From: Dryocosmus kuriphilus
Taxonomy: Eukaryota > Arthropoda > Insecta > Hymenoptera > Cynipidae
Length of the DNA: 64,000 nt
NCBI GenBank assembly: GCA_038277395.1
Contig: CM076191.1
Span: 24,462,983-24,526,982, forward strand
Reading direction: 5' to 3'
Part shown: positions 24,212 to 35,790 of the stretch, one piece after another
Position numbering within the stretch: position 1 is the first letter of the stretch
Layout: every line of letters begins with the position of its first letter
The notes under the pieces: model-generated
Database searches by the model: none
Told to the model about the DNA's origin: nothing
What the model saw: the letters and a program-made list of their open reading frames with translations, nothing else
Translations under genes and position numbers: made by a program

Positions 24212-24990
24212 AAAAATCTAAAATTTAATATATTATTTCGAACAATTATTTAAAAAATTTGAATTCTCTTGAGAGACCCTGAATTCAATTGAAACTGTTT
24301 TCCCGAAAATTTTCGCCTTGAATTTACTTTAAACTTAGTTGAATTCGAGTTTGAATTCCAATTCAGGTTACTGGCATTTATTGTAGCTAAATTGATTTCA
24401 TTGGAATTTAGTTGAATTTACTCCACTTTACAAGAAGACGATTTGAATTTAGTCGAATTCACTTGAATAAACTTTAAGTAGTTTTTGAGTAGTTCTTTTA
24501 AATTAACTTTAATTCAGTTGAATCTTCGTTGAACTGGCGTGAGTTCAGTGAAATTTATTATCAAAAAGTTTTCCTTAAATTCAATTTTAATTTAGGAGCA
24601 TTGATTTATATAAATAAAACATAAGCGAAAATCAATTAATCACAATGAAATAATCAGTCAAAATCCGTACTGTTTTAAATAACTGACAACTTTTTACTGG
24701 CACTGATTGAATAAGAAATTCAGTTTATTCATTTTTTATGCTTACGTCATCGAATTCTTCCAAACTTTGATGCTCCTATTTAAGAAAGAAATTTTGGATC
24801 CTTGGAAAGTTGCATTTTTAAATTTTAGTTAGTAAAATTCACTTCAATTCACTTAAATACGTGTCGAATTTGATTAAATTAACTCGCTAAGAATCAATTG
24901 AATTTGTTCGGAATTTAATTAAATTCAAAGTTCATGGCACACATCAATTTTTGAACATGAAGTTATGGTAAAAACATTGAAGTTGTTAAT
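24212..24990. repeat. Degenerate GAATTTAGTTGAATTCA-rich tract
   Basis: From about 24260 to 24580, and again at 24840-24930, the sequence repeats words such as TTGAATTTA, GAATTCA and AATTCACTTGAA in degenerate form. No gene is present. It may be a decayed short-unit satellite. Confidence 0.5.
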
Positions 24991-24992
24991 AC

Positions 24993-25629
24993 GAGGGCTG
25001 TTTGATAAGTCAGTGACTTTTTGAATAAAAAATTTTTTTTTTTTCGGCAAATAAGCATTTTATTTCTCAACGTAATCTTCTTTTAGCTCGATACATTTAG
25101 TCCAGCGTTTTTCCAATTTTTTTATTCCTTCCAAATAATAGGTTTTATCAAGGTCCTCAAAATAGGCGTTTGTTTCGGTGATGACGTCTTCATTCGACCC
25201 AAATCTCTTACCGCCCAGCCATTTCTTCAGGTTTGGAAACAGGAAATAATCGGAGGGGGCTAAATCTGGAGAATATGCTGGATGAGGTAGCAGTTCATAA
25301 CCCAATTCATGGATTTTTCCCATCGCGACTATACACGTGTGCACCGTGCATTGTCCTGATGGAACAACACTTTATGCTCGATTGTGAGCAATCGCGGCAC
25401 CCATCTCGCGGATAGTTTTTTCATGTCCAAATATTCATGTAAAATGAGATGTACCCGCTCAGTTGAGATGCCTACAGCCTCAGACACTTCACGCACTTTC
25501 ATTCTCCTATCGTCCAATATCATTCCATGGATTTTATCGACGATTTCTGGCGTAATGACCTCTTTTGGGCGACCTGAACGTTCGGCGTCACTTGTGCTGG
25601 TACGACCACAACGAAACGTACCTGTTGGA
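24993..25629 (-). mobile_element. Truncated mariner element
   Basis: The 3' terminal repeat is present next to a TA dinucleotide (TACGAGGGCTGTTTGATAAG at 24991). The transposase remnant follows on the minus strand. The 5' end of the transposon and the protein's N-terminus are missing; at 25630 the sequence changes abruptly to a tRNA-cored hairpin. Because of this and an internal deletion the copy cannot make an active transposase. Confidence 0.9.
25060..25628 (-). pseudogene. mariner transposase pseudogene
   Basis: Two overlapping frames (25628 to 25329, then 25344 to 25060) together give a mariner-type transposase remnant. Recognisable in order are the DNA-binding linker with ERSGRPKEV and a helix-turn-helix-like region ending MKKLSARWVPRLLT, then FHQDNAR (second catalytic Asp), then YSPDLAPSDYFLFPNLKKW (third catalytic Asp) and the C-terminal helix ending near DYVEK. 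Between WVPRLLT and FHQDNAR the usual stretch with the first catalytic Asp is deleted, and a frameshift lies just after FHQDNAR. Mariner transposases cut and paste DNA using a D,D34D triad in a protein of about 345 residues; only around half is left. The short spacing to GKIHELGYELLPHP and the terminal repeat suggest an insect mariner subfamily close to those of bees and ants, but I cannot name it. Confidence 0.9.
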
Positions 25630-25835
25630 GTTTGTGAAAAATGAATCTCGTCTCTCCGTAGCTTAGTGGGTAGAGCACCAGACCGGCAATCTGTAGACCT
25701 GGGTTCGTTTCCCAGCGGAGCTAGAGAGAATTTTTTCACAAACTAAATAATTTAGCTCGTCGAGCTTTAACTCACGACCAGTAGATCAAAAACCATTAAC
25801 ATCAGAAATAAATTAAAACCTATCCTGGTCAACAC
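25630..25835 (+). mobile_element. tRNA-cored hairpin element, second copy
   Basis: A short inverted repeat (GTTTGTGAAAAATGAATCTC at 25630; GAGAATTTTTTCACAAAC at 25727-25744) encloses a tRNA-like core at 25653-25721. The core shows D-arm-like GCTTAGTGGGTAGAGC, the anticodon-like stem CAGA/TCTG around CCGGCAA, and T arm CTGGG-TTCGTTT-CCCAG. On the right the sequence continues into CGACCAGTAGATCAAAAACC and CTATCCTGGTC, the same module as the right arm of the 2.7-kb element. The left side is the broken mariner, so insertion into or next to it is likely. Confidence 0.7.
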
Positions 25836-25867
25836 TAATAACATCTAACATATATTAATCCTTAATA

Positions 25868-26511
25868 TTAAAATTTCGATGTTACCAGTGAAATAGTAAA
25901 GTAGAGTAGGTTATGGCCTTTCTGGTATTTTATTCGATGTTAGATGAAGAGAATGGTTTTTTTATATAAAAAACATTGTTCTCCGATAGGTTTTTTTTTT
26001 CGACGTTTCGACCATATTTTTGGTCCTTTTCAAGACTGACAACATTTTTCGAGATCGCAGTGTTGTAGCATTAATGAACAAGTGTAGATAGTGAAAAATT
26101 TGACATTTTGGAATGAGTGGTGTCCAAAAGATATAAAACCTTGTATTTAAGTCACATTATTACCATTGTATATTTTTGGTTAGATAACAAATTTGTAGTT
26201 TTAATTCAAAATCATTTTTTTAAAAGGAATTATTATATAATTTAGAAGGCTAGAAAAAGACACTTGCTTTGAGTTTTACATTTTGGCAAACTGTCCAAAA
26301 TGTCAAATTTTTCACTATCTACACTTGTTCATTAATGCTACAACACTGCGATCTCGAAAAATGTTGTCAGTCTTGAAAAGGACCAAAAATATGGTCGAAA
26401 CGTCGACAAAAAAAACCTATCGGAGAACAATGTTTTTTATATAAAAAAACCATTCTCTTCATCTAACATCGAATAATAAAATACCAGAAAGGCCATAACC
26501 TACTCTACTTT
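25868..26511. mobile_element. Inverted-repeat element, Penelope-like terminal type, with 14-bp target duplication
   Basis: The arms 25897-26115 and 26296-26512 are near-perfect reverse complements. Perfect copies of ATTAATCCTTAATA flank the element (25854-25867 and 26512-26525). Each arm contains GACCAAAAATATGGTCGAAA followed by CGTCG, or its complement. That sequence resembles the stem II and GAAAC-GUC part of the hammerhead ribozymes found in Penelope-like element terminal repeats. No coding sequence remains. The interpretation as two head-to-head Penelope terminal repeats is an inference from that motif; the inverted repeat and duplication are directly visible. Confidence 0.75.
26366..26405 (+). 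other. Degenerate hammerhead-ribozyme-like motif
   Basis: The order is: a segment TTGTC able to pair with GACAA after the cut site, then CTTGAAAAG in the place of the usual CUGAUGAG core, a GACC/GGTC stem, and GAAACGTC. The first core is altered, so self-cleavage is doubtful. An inverted copy lies at 26001-26040. Confidence 0.4.
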
Positions 26512-26525
26512 ATTAATCCTTAATA

Positions 26526-28936
26526 CAAAAAAAAATTCCTTAAAAATGAACAACAAAATTAAAAGAAAATTAAATTCCTGAATTACACAAACGCCCACCT
26601 TTAAAAATTTTTTGTTTGAAAGAGGACTGTTTAGAGTAAGGTACTATATTATACAGGAGTACTGGACTGCCATCTTTGTACTACGCTGCTTAGCGCAAGT
26701 TCAAATATTTTTATGAAAATAAAAAAAAATTTAATTTCAAGACATCGACCGAAAATCAGTATTCTATAAAAAGAATAAATAAATATGTTATTAAATATCT
26801 TATAGAGGCCCTTTTCGATGAAATGGAAATATATGTATTGTAAATATAAAATTCTGTAAAAAACTAGAGGAAACGAAAGGATCGATCAGAACACCAGAAC
26901 AACAGAAAATACGGGTTTCTATATTCATGCTTCAAATAATTCTGAAAGTATTATAATTATATTATAATTATTTGTATTATTTGTACATATTTCTATACAC
27001 TGCAACAACATTTAAAATATAATGACTTTAAGTAATCATTCAGTAATCAATACTCATCTGAGTATTTGCAATATTGTTTCAATATTGTGCCTAATTGGAT
27101 CCCAGCTTCTGAGGAAAAAGGAATATGTGGACTCCAATTTTTAACATATTTCAGCTCATGGTGCACTGCAGTTCACAATTTATATTTGTAATCTTCTATG
27201 TTTTTTATTATTTACGTTTGAAATTGGTGATATGTTTAAAGGTTAAAAGCATTGGCCCACCCCAGAATGGTCTGGTGCCCACACCAGGATGTTGGATGTT
27301 GGGTTAGAAGCGGGCGCACGCCATCGCATCTCAGAGGCCAGGCCCCCCTGGAAAATAGCCCTAGATACGCCAATGGTTAAAAGGATACCGTTTGAACTTG
27401 GTACCTATGGTTATGAAGTACAAAAATGGTGGTCAATATGGCGATCCAGCACTTCCGTATAACTTAGTACCTTTTTTAGAGTATCAGCAAAAAATACACG
27501 GAAGAAATCGAATCGGACAATTTTGAGAATTTAAAATTTAAAAAAAAAACATAAAAAATAAGCTTGAAGACTTTATTGAAACTAATTGGAACTACGAAGT
27601 TCGTATTTTCCGGTCAAATTGACATAAAAATATATAGTTATAACTAATTTTAAGAAAACCACAAGTCGAAAGATACAACTTATTATGAAAACCTTCGATT
27701 TCTCTTTACAGAAAATATTAAAAATCGAAGAAAATTCAAAATGTGATGTCTTCGAGAAAACTTTTTTCGAGCAAAGTATCTGAGACGTATTTTTCATTTA
27801 TATGCATAAAAAGTTGTGTAAGTTTAAAAAAAATCGGTGAGATGACTTCAAAGTTTAATTTATGACTATAGTTAGTAGTTTATTTGAGTTTACTTGTGGT
27901 TTAAAGTTTACTTAATAACTGATGCTAAAATAAAAGGTTAATGCTTAATTATGATTATAAATTATAAAATTACGACAGTTTTTTCCTGGTATTGACCTAT
28001 TCCAGTGTTTTGGTGAATTCTATTGCTGCGATGTTCTTCAATAGCGCCGTAATGGCCGCGTAATACGAGTATGTACTTGCGTAATAGCGTGCAATAAGGA
28101 TTACTTCGTATGCGTTTTGGACGAGTGAATATCCCCTCGGTTGTTTCTTTCATTTTCCAAAATTTCAACCCAATATTTTCTTTGGCCCAAAAATAAGAAA
28201 GTGGAAGAGAATGTATTAACCGGTCGGTAAGTTGTCACGTTATAGAATACCATTTTTCCTTAAACCAAATAATTCTTCGATTAAACCAAATGTTTTGGTT
28301 GGATCTACTAATTATTTATGTAAGTTTAAATAGACAAAAACTTTTTATGATATCCTCCAAATTTTACTAACTAGAAGAATTTTCGAAAAAATGTTTCGTT
28401 GGTACAACCAAGTACTCGTATTTTTCTGGATATAAAAGGAAAAAGGTAAAAGGGAGTCGAGAATTGTTGGGAAGGTTTCGAGGGAGTGGTGTAAAAAGGG
28501 AGAAGGATATAGGGGCATATCTCTTGTGCGTGCATGAGCTGCGATGATAGACGATTTGCCTTCGGCTAGCGAGGGTGAATAATTCACCAGTGGATCCACG
28601 GTCTAAGTCACACTTTCATGGTCCAAGAAGTATGTACTTATTCATCTGACTCACCGATCACCGCGATCGAAAGAGCTCGGTCGATAAGTTACCGTTGCGT
28701 TGCTGAGTGCCGAGATTCTTTACAAAGCATCGGATTCACCGAACCTGATAGCTGAATAGATAACTGGGGAGATAATTTTTCATTGTACTCAACTTGCTGG
28801 GAATACAAAAGATATCTCACTTTTTTACTGAAATGAAATTTATTAAAATTTATTACTGAGTTTCATAAATACTTAGAATGTTATTTAGCGATTTTACGAT
28901 AGCGAATTTGTGTTATAGGTCGTGCTTAATAATGGT
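26526..28936. other. Non-coding stretch
   Basis: AT-rich with two less AT-rich patches: 27250-27385 (ends near ATAGCCCTAGATACGCCAAT, a phrase reminiscent of the poly-C block near 63845) and 28430-28770. Open frames are short and unrecognised. No repeats are shared with the rest of the window apart from that possible phrase. Confidence 0.35.
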
Positions 28937-30751
28937 TTATAATGCTAGTTACCTGTTTCTCGATGATTTCCTAAGTTTTTTTAATATTAGTTAAATGCAA
29001 TTTAACTTTTTTCTCTAAAATAGTTTGAAAGCCATCAAAATTCTCTATAAAATGAGAACAGGATGAAGAAATTTTGTTCATTTTGAGAGTTTCGTACCAC
29101 CTTCTGAAACCCCTATACTTTCTTTCGGGCGTCCATCCGTCTGTCCGTCCATGGTACTTTTTACCCTTTTTATCCTACGGGACCACCCGAGGGCTGGAGT
29201 TTTCTCATGACGACCGTTGACTAACTTATCCGAAATTCTCTGGTCGTCTGTCGGTTTTTCACAGTTATTAAGTTGAACTCTGGTAGTGTCTGACCATTCT
29301 TCGGTCATTTTCAACAATAGTCAGCAGTAGCTGGCTGATCACACTACCAAGTAGAGTAGACGCTGCTCCTCGCTGCGGTAGTCTCAAATTAGTCTGTTAG
29401 TCTCAAGAAAGTATTTGGTCATCTGAGTAACAGAATTTTCAGTAAACAGCCCCTCGGGATCACCCTTATCCCACGGGAAACCAACTATCCCGCGGGATCC
29501 CCAGGTGCCCCTCGGGACACCCACTATCTCCTGGGAGCCGTTCTATACCAAGGACCCTTTAATCCCACGTAACCCTCCCCTCCCATTCTCACGAGCTCCC
29601 GTTATTTCTCAAGACCCCCCTTAAACCTCGGGATCTTCTAATCTCACGGGACCTCACCTATTCCCCGGGATACTCAGCTATCCACTGAGACTCAATCTAT
29701 TCCATGGTACCCCTCTTCTATCACGGAACTCCGACTTTCCATCGGATACACCTACATCCAGTTCAAGGTTTTCTTCAATTTTAAATAACATTTAAAAATA
29801 TAAACATTTTTCAAGCTTCTTAAGCTCATTTTAAAAGTAAACTTTTATAGAATCATATCAACTTATTACCATTATTGTGCAGTTTTTTTCTCTTGAAGGA
29901 AGCAAGATGTTAAAGTTGGATCAAAAGTTGGAAAAATTTAAATTATTTCACGTCTGAGGGAAATATTTTTGTTAAATATATAACATAAGCAATCATGAAG
30001 ATTCTACAACATTTTTTTAAAATCTATAGTTACTTGACTTTTTACATTAGTTTCTTATACGAGTAGATGTAATATCTGGTGCCATTTGAGTATTAAGTTA
30101 GCACATTGAGAGGTTGGGGGGGGGGGGGGGGTCTACATAAGAGTTTATAATTGCATATTCGTAATGATAAAAAAATTTTCTCACTTTGTTCGCAATTTCT
30201 CATCACGCGCTTCACGCTCGGACGTTTTTGGTCCTCGCACTTCGTGCTCGGTTTTCGTTACTTGGGTCTTAAACTTTCAAAATATCTGCGTTTAATGAAA
30301 TTATTAAATTTGTATTTTGTTACAAATTAGAAACAAAATTATTTTACTTAAGGCTCTATCGGCCTTAAGGAATATATTTTCATTACGACACTCGCGCTGT
30401 GCGCTTGCCAATTAATTTTTTTAAAGTCCATTGTCGGTTACTAAAGTTTTTTTGTGCTTTTCTAAATTTTTACAATGCAGTTTTTCGATTCTTAAAAGTA
30501 AAACGATGAGTCTTATAAAAAAGACAAATGTTCAAAAGCGAAAGTGTACATCTTTTTCAGGTAAATAATTTTACTTCTTAATATTTTTTTTGTATGTTGC
30601 ATACTTTGAACAGAAGATAGAATTAAAATAATAGAATTAAAATTTTTTCGTATCTCGTATAGTTTACCAGGAAAATTGATTTTGTAAAAACCGTTTTTGA
30701 TGGATAAAACCATAGCCGTTAGTTAAAAGTAGGTGATTAACGAATTCGTCG

Positions 30752-33632
30752 TTTATTTATTTGTACTCTCTCCATTTTACGGGTTTGAGATTCTTTACAT
30801 AACCATCGCATCTTTACACATATGACGCAGATTTTACAATTTCTTATTCCTACCTTAACACTATGTACATATCTTCTTAATCTCTAATCTTAACCTACAC
30901 GTTTCCACTCGAGCCCTAGGGCTTCCATTTCCTTTCACCACTGCCATTCTATTAATGGTACATTAATCCGCAGCTCTGTCTTATTTTCCTTTTATAGGGA
31001 TCCTTTTTGGCTTTTCTCTACCCTGTGTCCTGCTCTTTCTCTCAACTGTTCAGCTTCTTCATCCACCCCTCACCCTGTCGATTCTCATTCAGAATCTCTT
31101 TTATTCTCTGTTACACACTCTTCCCTTCCTCTTCATCTCCTGTACAACTCTCTAACACATGTATCCATGATTCCTGCTACTACTCTCTACTCTACACATT
31201 CACATTTCATTCTCTCCTTCTTGCGTATCTTTCTTCTTCCCATTTCGACCGTACCATGTTCCTCCTCCTCTCTTTGTTTACTACCTCCCTTGCACACGCA
31301 TGTGCGCTCTTGCTTCATTCTTCCCTCCTTAGTTTTTTTTCAAAATTCCAGGCCCTTTTTAGTTGCCTTACCACCATTTTTTCTCGGCTTATCTCTTCCC
31401 TCAACATATACCCTGGGCAACTCCACCCTACTCCCATGACCCATCTCAGAAATCTCTCATGCATGCTTTCCAGTCTCTTATGTTCCTTCCATCCCCATAC
31501 TTCCGTTCCATAACTTACCACTGAATACGCTAATACATCGAACATCCATATTCTCCTTCTCCAGTCATCCTTGAATCTTCTCTTCCCTATTCCCCACACT
31601 TGGCCCATTACCTTACTCGCACGTTCCAATCTCTTTCTCACCTGCAGCTCGTTTCCTCTTCCCACTTCGAACCAGAATCCTAGGTAACAAAACTCTTCTA
31701 CCAGCTCCACTACCTCGCCATTTATTTTCCATTCATACTCTATTCTACATTTTCTCTTTCTGAAACACATCATCTTAGTTTTATACACATTCGCGGTTAG
31801 ATCTTTCTCTCTCATCACCTCTTCAAATACTCTCGTCATTAGACTCATCCCTCTTTCATCACCCCTGCCTCAGACCCCTTCCCGTCCAAAACTCCTCTCC
31901 TTTCTTTTTCCCTATTCTTACCTTTGTCCTAGTTTCTACAAATATCTCTTTTATCCTCTTTACTAGACTTTCTTCTATTCCTCTATCCTTTAATGCCTTC
32001 CATAGCACTCTCCTGTTAACCGAGTCAAAAGCCGCTTTTAAATCCACAAATAGTGCGACCAGTTTTCCTTTCTTCTGACCCAAGTTCCTATTGACTGCAT
32101 AGTTGAGCACGTGAATGTTGTCTGTTTTCCCCATCCCTTTCCCGAAACCTGTATTGTTGCGCGGTATGCTCCCCCTCTCTTCCACCTGTCTTTCTAATCT
32201 TTTCCTGAGTAGGTACTTCTGCGTAAACTTTGTATCCCACTGACATGCGTTTCATAACTTATTACAAATCCTCCACATCTCTTCTCTCATCCTTTCTCCA
32301 CCATATTTCAGTGCTTCGTTTTCGATGCCATCCTCCTCTGTTGCCTTGTTTCCTTTCAACCTAGAGATTTCTTCACTTATCTCCTCCCTACTAACTTGGT
32401 TTCCTCTTTCCTCGCCCCCTGAAACTACCTTCCTACCTTCACCCCGCACCCTATTTCCCATACATCCAAGCAATCCCTTAAAGTATTCCGTCCATTCTTT
32501 CATCCCTATTTCTTCGTTTATACCCTTCCTTCCTCCTCTTTCCCTATTTATCAATTCCCATTTCCCTCCCTTCCTTTACTGCTTTCTCAACCTCTTTCAC
32601 GTATCTTTCTTTCTACTTTTGCTTCTTCTCACTCAATATTTTCTCGTGATCTCTTTTCCTCCTGTTGTAGTATCCTTTCTCCATTTCCCCACGCCCCCAT
32701 TTTCTTAAGCATTCTTTAATATTTGCTTTACTCTCTCTCTCTGCACTCCCATCCCACCATCCTCCCTTATATTTCTCTCCTTCGTTTATCGGCTTCACTT
32801 TTTCCCTTATCTTATCAATCACCTCTTTAAGTTTTTCCATCATCTTATCTGTTCCTTCCTCTTCCATTCTTCCCCAATCCTCGTTTTCCATTTTTTCTGT
32901 AAACATCCTTAACTTATCTTCCCCCACCTCCTCATTTTCAATTTTATTTGCCCATCTTCTCCCCTCCTCCTTCTGCCGCGCTTCGGGCTTCTACCTCTCA
33001 ACGTAGCTATCACTGGAAAGTGCTCGGACCCTATATCATTTCCGACTTCCATTCTAACCATCAATTTCTTGATTCTTTCTTCTGCTAGAATGTAATTTAT
33101 TACCGTGTCTCCTTTACCTGTAAACGTCACCTCTCCCTCTTCATCCCCCCTTATATTGCCATCACAAATGAACCACATGGCCTCCCCTATCAGGTCTAGA
33201 AGCGTTCTTCCCTCTCGGTCCGTTTCCCTGTGCTTCAAGTTTCTCATAAAAACCTCGTTTCCTTCGTCCCACAACTCACCCCCTTGTTCACCAGTCCATG
33301 CATTGAGAGCCCCTCCTATTAATACCAAATCCCCTTCCTTTTGCCCTGTCCATCTCCTAATCTCATTCCATCCTTGTTCTTCTTCCCTTCTCCTATATAC
33401 ACATACAATGTTCACTCTTCCTTTCCCCACTTTTATTTTTCTTACCATTGTTCCCTCCTTTCCTTCTTATTCTCGCGTTCTCCCTCCTCTACTACTAATT
33501 CCTTTCTTACGCCTAACACCATGCCACCCATTCCTCTCCCTTTCACGTTTTCCTTTCTAGCTTCTTACATCTCCCACGCATAGCTTTTCGGTAACCTCCT
33601 TTTCAGGCCCTTCCAATCCTTTTTATTTATCC
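30752..33632 (-). mobile_element. 5'-truncated LINE, apparent partner of the window's SINEs
   Basis: On the minus strand the order is endonuclease, reverse transcriptase and a 3' UTR ending in TGTAAAGAATCTCAAACCC followed by GTAAAATGGAGAGAGTACAA. That 3' end aligns with the tails of the SINEs at 20005-20327 and 46825-47125. ORF1 and the start of the endonuclease are missing (5' truncation, usual for LINE copies). The element sits inside hairpin-family unit D. Confidence 0.88.
31315..33448 (-). pseudogene. LINE ORF2: endonuclease and reverse transcriptase, broken
   Basis: Successive frames (33448-32909, 32927-32613, 32554-32252, 32185-31859, 31848-31315) read along one decayed ORF2. The endonuclease region (APE type) shows VNIVCVYRRREE, GDLVLIGGALNAWTGEQGG (the usual D/N partly changed), FTGKGDTVINYI and IGSEHFPVIATL. 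The reverse transcriptase begins GNKATEEDGIENEALKYG, then LVALFVDLKAAFDSVNR (motif A Asp) and GRGLRQG (motif B). After GRGLRQG the sequence jumps to EKDLTANVYKTKMMCF, so the YADD catalytic box is deleted. The thumb region YLGF to RRIWMFDVLAYSVVSYGTEVW is well kept. Its product would make cDNA from LINE or SINE RNA at a nicked target; this copy cannot. The clade is not certain. Confidence 0.88.
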
Positions 33633-35790
33633 CATCTGATGATTTTTTTAAAAGTTATAGCGTTAACAGACGACAATGACGTCGACAATGACGACGACAA
33701 CAACGAAGACGACAACAGACGGACAGATACCGACGTAAAAAACGTTCTTTCTCACTCAGGGGTTTCAAAACGTGAAGAATTGATGAAAACTGGGGAGGTC
33801 AAATTTTACATAAATCTAATATCTTTTCTGATGAGAATGTAAAAATTTGTTGTTGCTTGTTAAAATTTTTTTTTGGTATCTCGCATAGTTTTGCTGAAAA
33901 GTGTATTTCTTTATATTTAATAACATATTTCACGAATAAATCTAAAACTATGCGTCTGTTCGAAAAAATGATAGAGAGAGGAAATTTGTAGATCTTTTTA
34001 AGATAAACAACTTTGTTTCTTATCATTTTTTTCGTATCTTGAATATTTTGTCGGAAAACCACAGTTTTTTATTTGTAATAACGTTTTCTCGATTTTTTTT
34101 ATGTAAACAATTTTATTACCTAATATATTTTTTTGTATCTCGCATATTTTGGCGGGAAATTTGAATTTTTGATTTTTGGAAAGAATTTATAATGGATAAA
34201 ACCAGAACCGTTGGTCAAAAACCGCTGGTTAACGAACGAAAGTTATAACGACAACAACGACGACAACAACGGCAACGACACCGACAACGACGACGACATC
34301 TGACAGACAGACACGGACGTGAAAACCGTTTTTTTTTCTCACTCAGGGGGTCTGAAAACGTGGAGATTTGATGAAAACTGGGGGCGGGGGGGGGGGGGGG
34401 GGGGTCAAATTTTAAATAAATCTAATACCTTCTCTGATGAAAATGTAATATGCTTACAGGGGTGCGTGAAAATCAGGTCGGTCGTTTAGGTATTACGTAA
34501 GCGCAATTTTCTCTATTTTTCACGCACTCTTGTAAGCATATTTTAGCATTACGAATATACAATTATAAACATTTATGTAGACCTCCCCTCCATCCTCTCA
34601 ATATGCTAACTTAATACTTGAATGGTACGAGATATTTCATCTATAAGAAACTAATGTAAAAAATCAAGTGACTATAGATTTAAAATAAATGTTGTAGAAT
34701 CTTTATAGTTTCATCTTCATATTTCTCTCAGCGGTGAAATAATTTAAATGTTTCCAACTATTTTTTCAACATTAAGGTCTTGCATCTTTCAAGAGAAAAA
34801 GAGTGCACAATAATGGTGATAAGTTGGTATGATTCTATAAAAATTTACTTTTAAAATGAACTAAGAATCTTGAAAAATGTTTATATTTTTAGATTTTATT
34901 TAAAATTGAAGAAAATCTTGAATTGGATTTAGGGGTGTCCGAGGGAGTGGTGGAATCCCGTGATATATAAGAGAGATACTATGGGAGAGGTTGAGTCTCA
35001 AGGGATAGCTGAGTATCCTCTAGGATAGGTGGAGTCTCATGGGATTAGAAGATGTCAAAGGATAGTAGGTGTCTCGAAGGACACGTGGGGATCCCGTGAG
35101 ATAGGTGAGTTCTCGTGGGATAAGGGTGGTCCCGAGAGGTTATTAACTGAAAGTTCTGTTATTTAGACGAACAAATATTTCCTTGAGACTAAAAGACTAA
35201 TTTGAGACTACCGCAACGACGACCAGCGTCTATTCTACTTGGAAGTTTGATCAGCCGACTACTGCCGACCATTGCTGAAAATGATCGAAGAATGGTCAGA
35301 CACTACCAGACTTACACTGAATAACTGTGAATAATCGGCAGACGAAAAGAATAGACTTTGGAGAATTTCGGATAAGTTAGTCAACGGTCGTCATGAGAAT
35401 ACTCCAGCTCCTCGAGTAGTTCCGTAGGATAAAAAGGGTCCCATAAAAAAATGGGGTCCCTGTCTCAAAGGTGAGATAGGGGTATCCCGTCGGATAGGAG
35501 ATCTCTTGGATAGGGAGTGGGGGGGGGGGGGGGGGGGGTACGAGATAGGAGCGTCCCGAGGGAAATTGGACGATGGATGGACGGACGGACGGACACACGA
35601 CAGTAAATATATAGGGTTTCAGAAGAGGGTACGAATCCCTAAAAATGCACAAAATGTCTTCATCCTGTGCTTATTTTTTAGAGAATTTTAATGGGTTTCA
35701 ACCTATTTCAAAGAAAAAGGTTAAATTCCATAGAACTAATATTTAAAAAACTTAGGCAATCATCAAGAAAAAAGTAACTAGCATTATAAA

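Larger units (their letters stand above)
30168..34446 (-). mobile_element. GCGAAGC hairpin family, copy D/E, dimer-like, split by a LINE
   Basis: Inserted precisely inside the FB2 left arm, between ATATTCGTAATG and AATATGCTTAC. Its minus-strand 5' end is ACATTTTCATCA (34435-34446), a one-base variant of the family terminus; its 3' end near 30168-30200 is a decayed hairpin followed by a T-run. Unit E (about 33845-34446) joins unit D (about 33640-33840, then 30168-30750) at ACATTCTCATCAG near 33841, so two units lie head to tail. Both have GTC/GTT microsatellites (33665-33720, 34245-34310). A LINE interrupts unit D at 30752-33632, and about 40 bases of the family consensus are missing at the junction. 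Confidence 0.8.
28937..35790. mobile_element. Foldback element FB2, interrupted by nested insertions
   Basis: The left arm (28937-30167) and right arm (about 34511-35790) are reverse complements over about 1.25 kb. Landmarks are AATGCTAGTTAC at both outer ends, a tract of CGGACGGA-type words (29125-29150; 35575-35600), CGGATAAGTTAGTCAACGGT (near 35369; complement near 29215), and the many GGGATCCC/CCCGTGGGAT-like words. The innermost part of the left arm, AATATGCTTACAGGGGTGCG, lies at 34447, displaced about 4.3 kb by hairpin-family copy D/E. A loop of about 40 bases lies at 34471-34510. No transposase is visible. Confidence 0.85.

Noticed and set aside
31007..31513. Open frame of 168 codons on the plus strand
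   Set aside because: It is the antisense of the LINE reverse transcriptase on the minus strand, rich in Ser/Phe/Leu as a mirror of Lys/Glu-rich coding sequence.
32325..33583. Several plus-strand open frames of 80-151 codons
   Set aside because: They mirror the same LINE endonuclease/RT coding strand and have no domain of their own.
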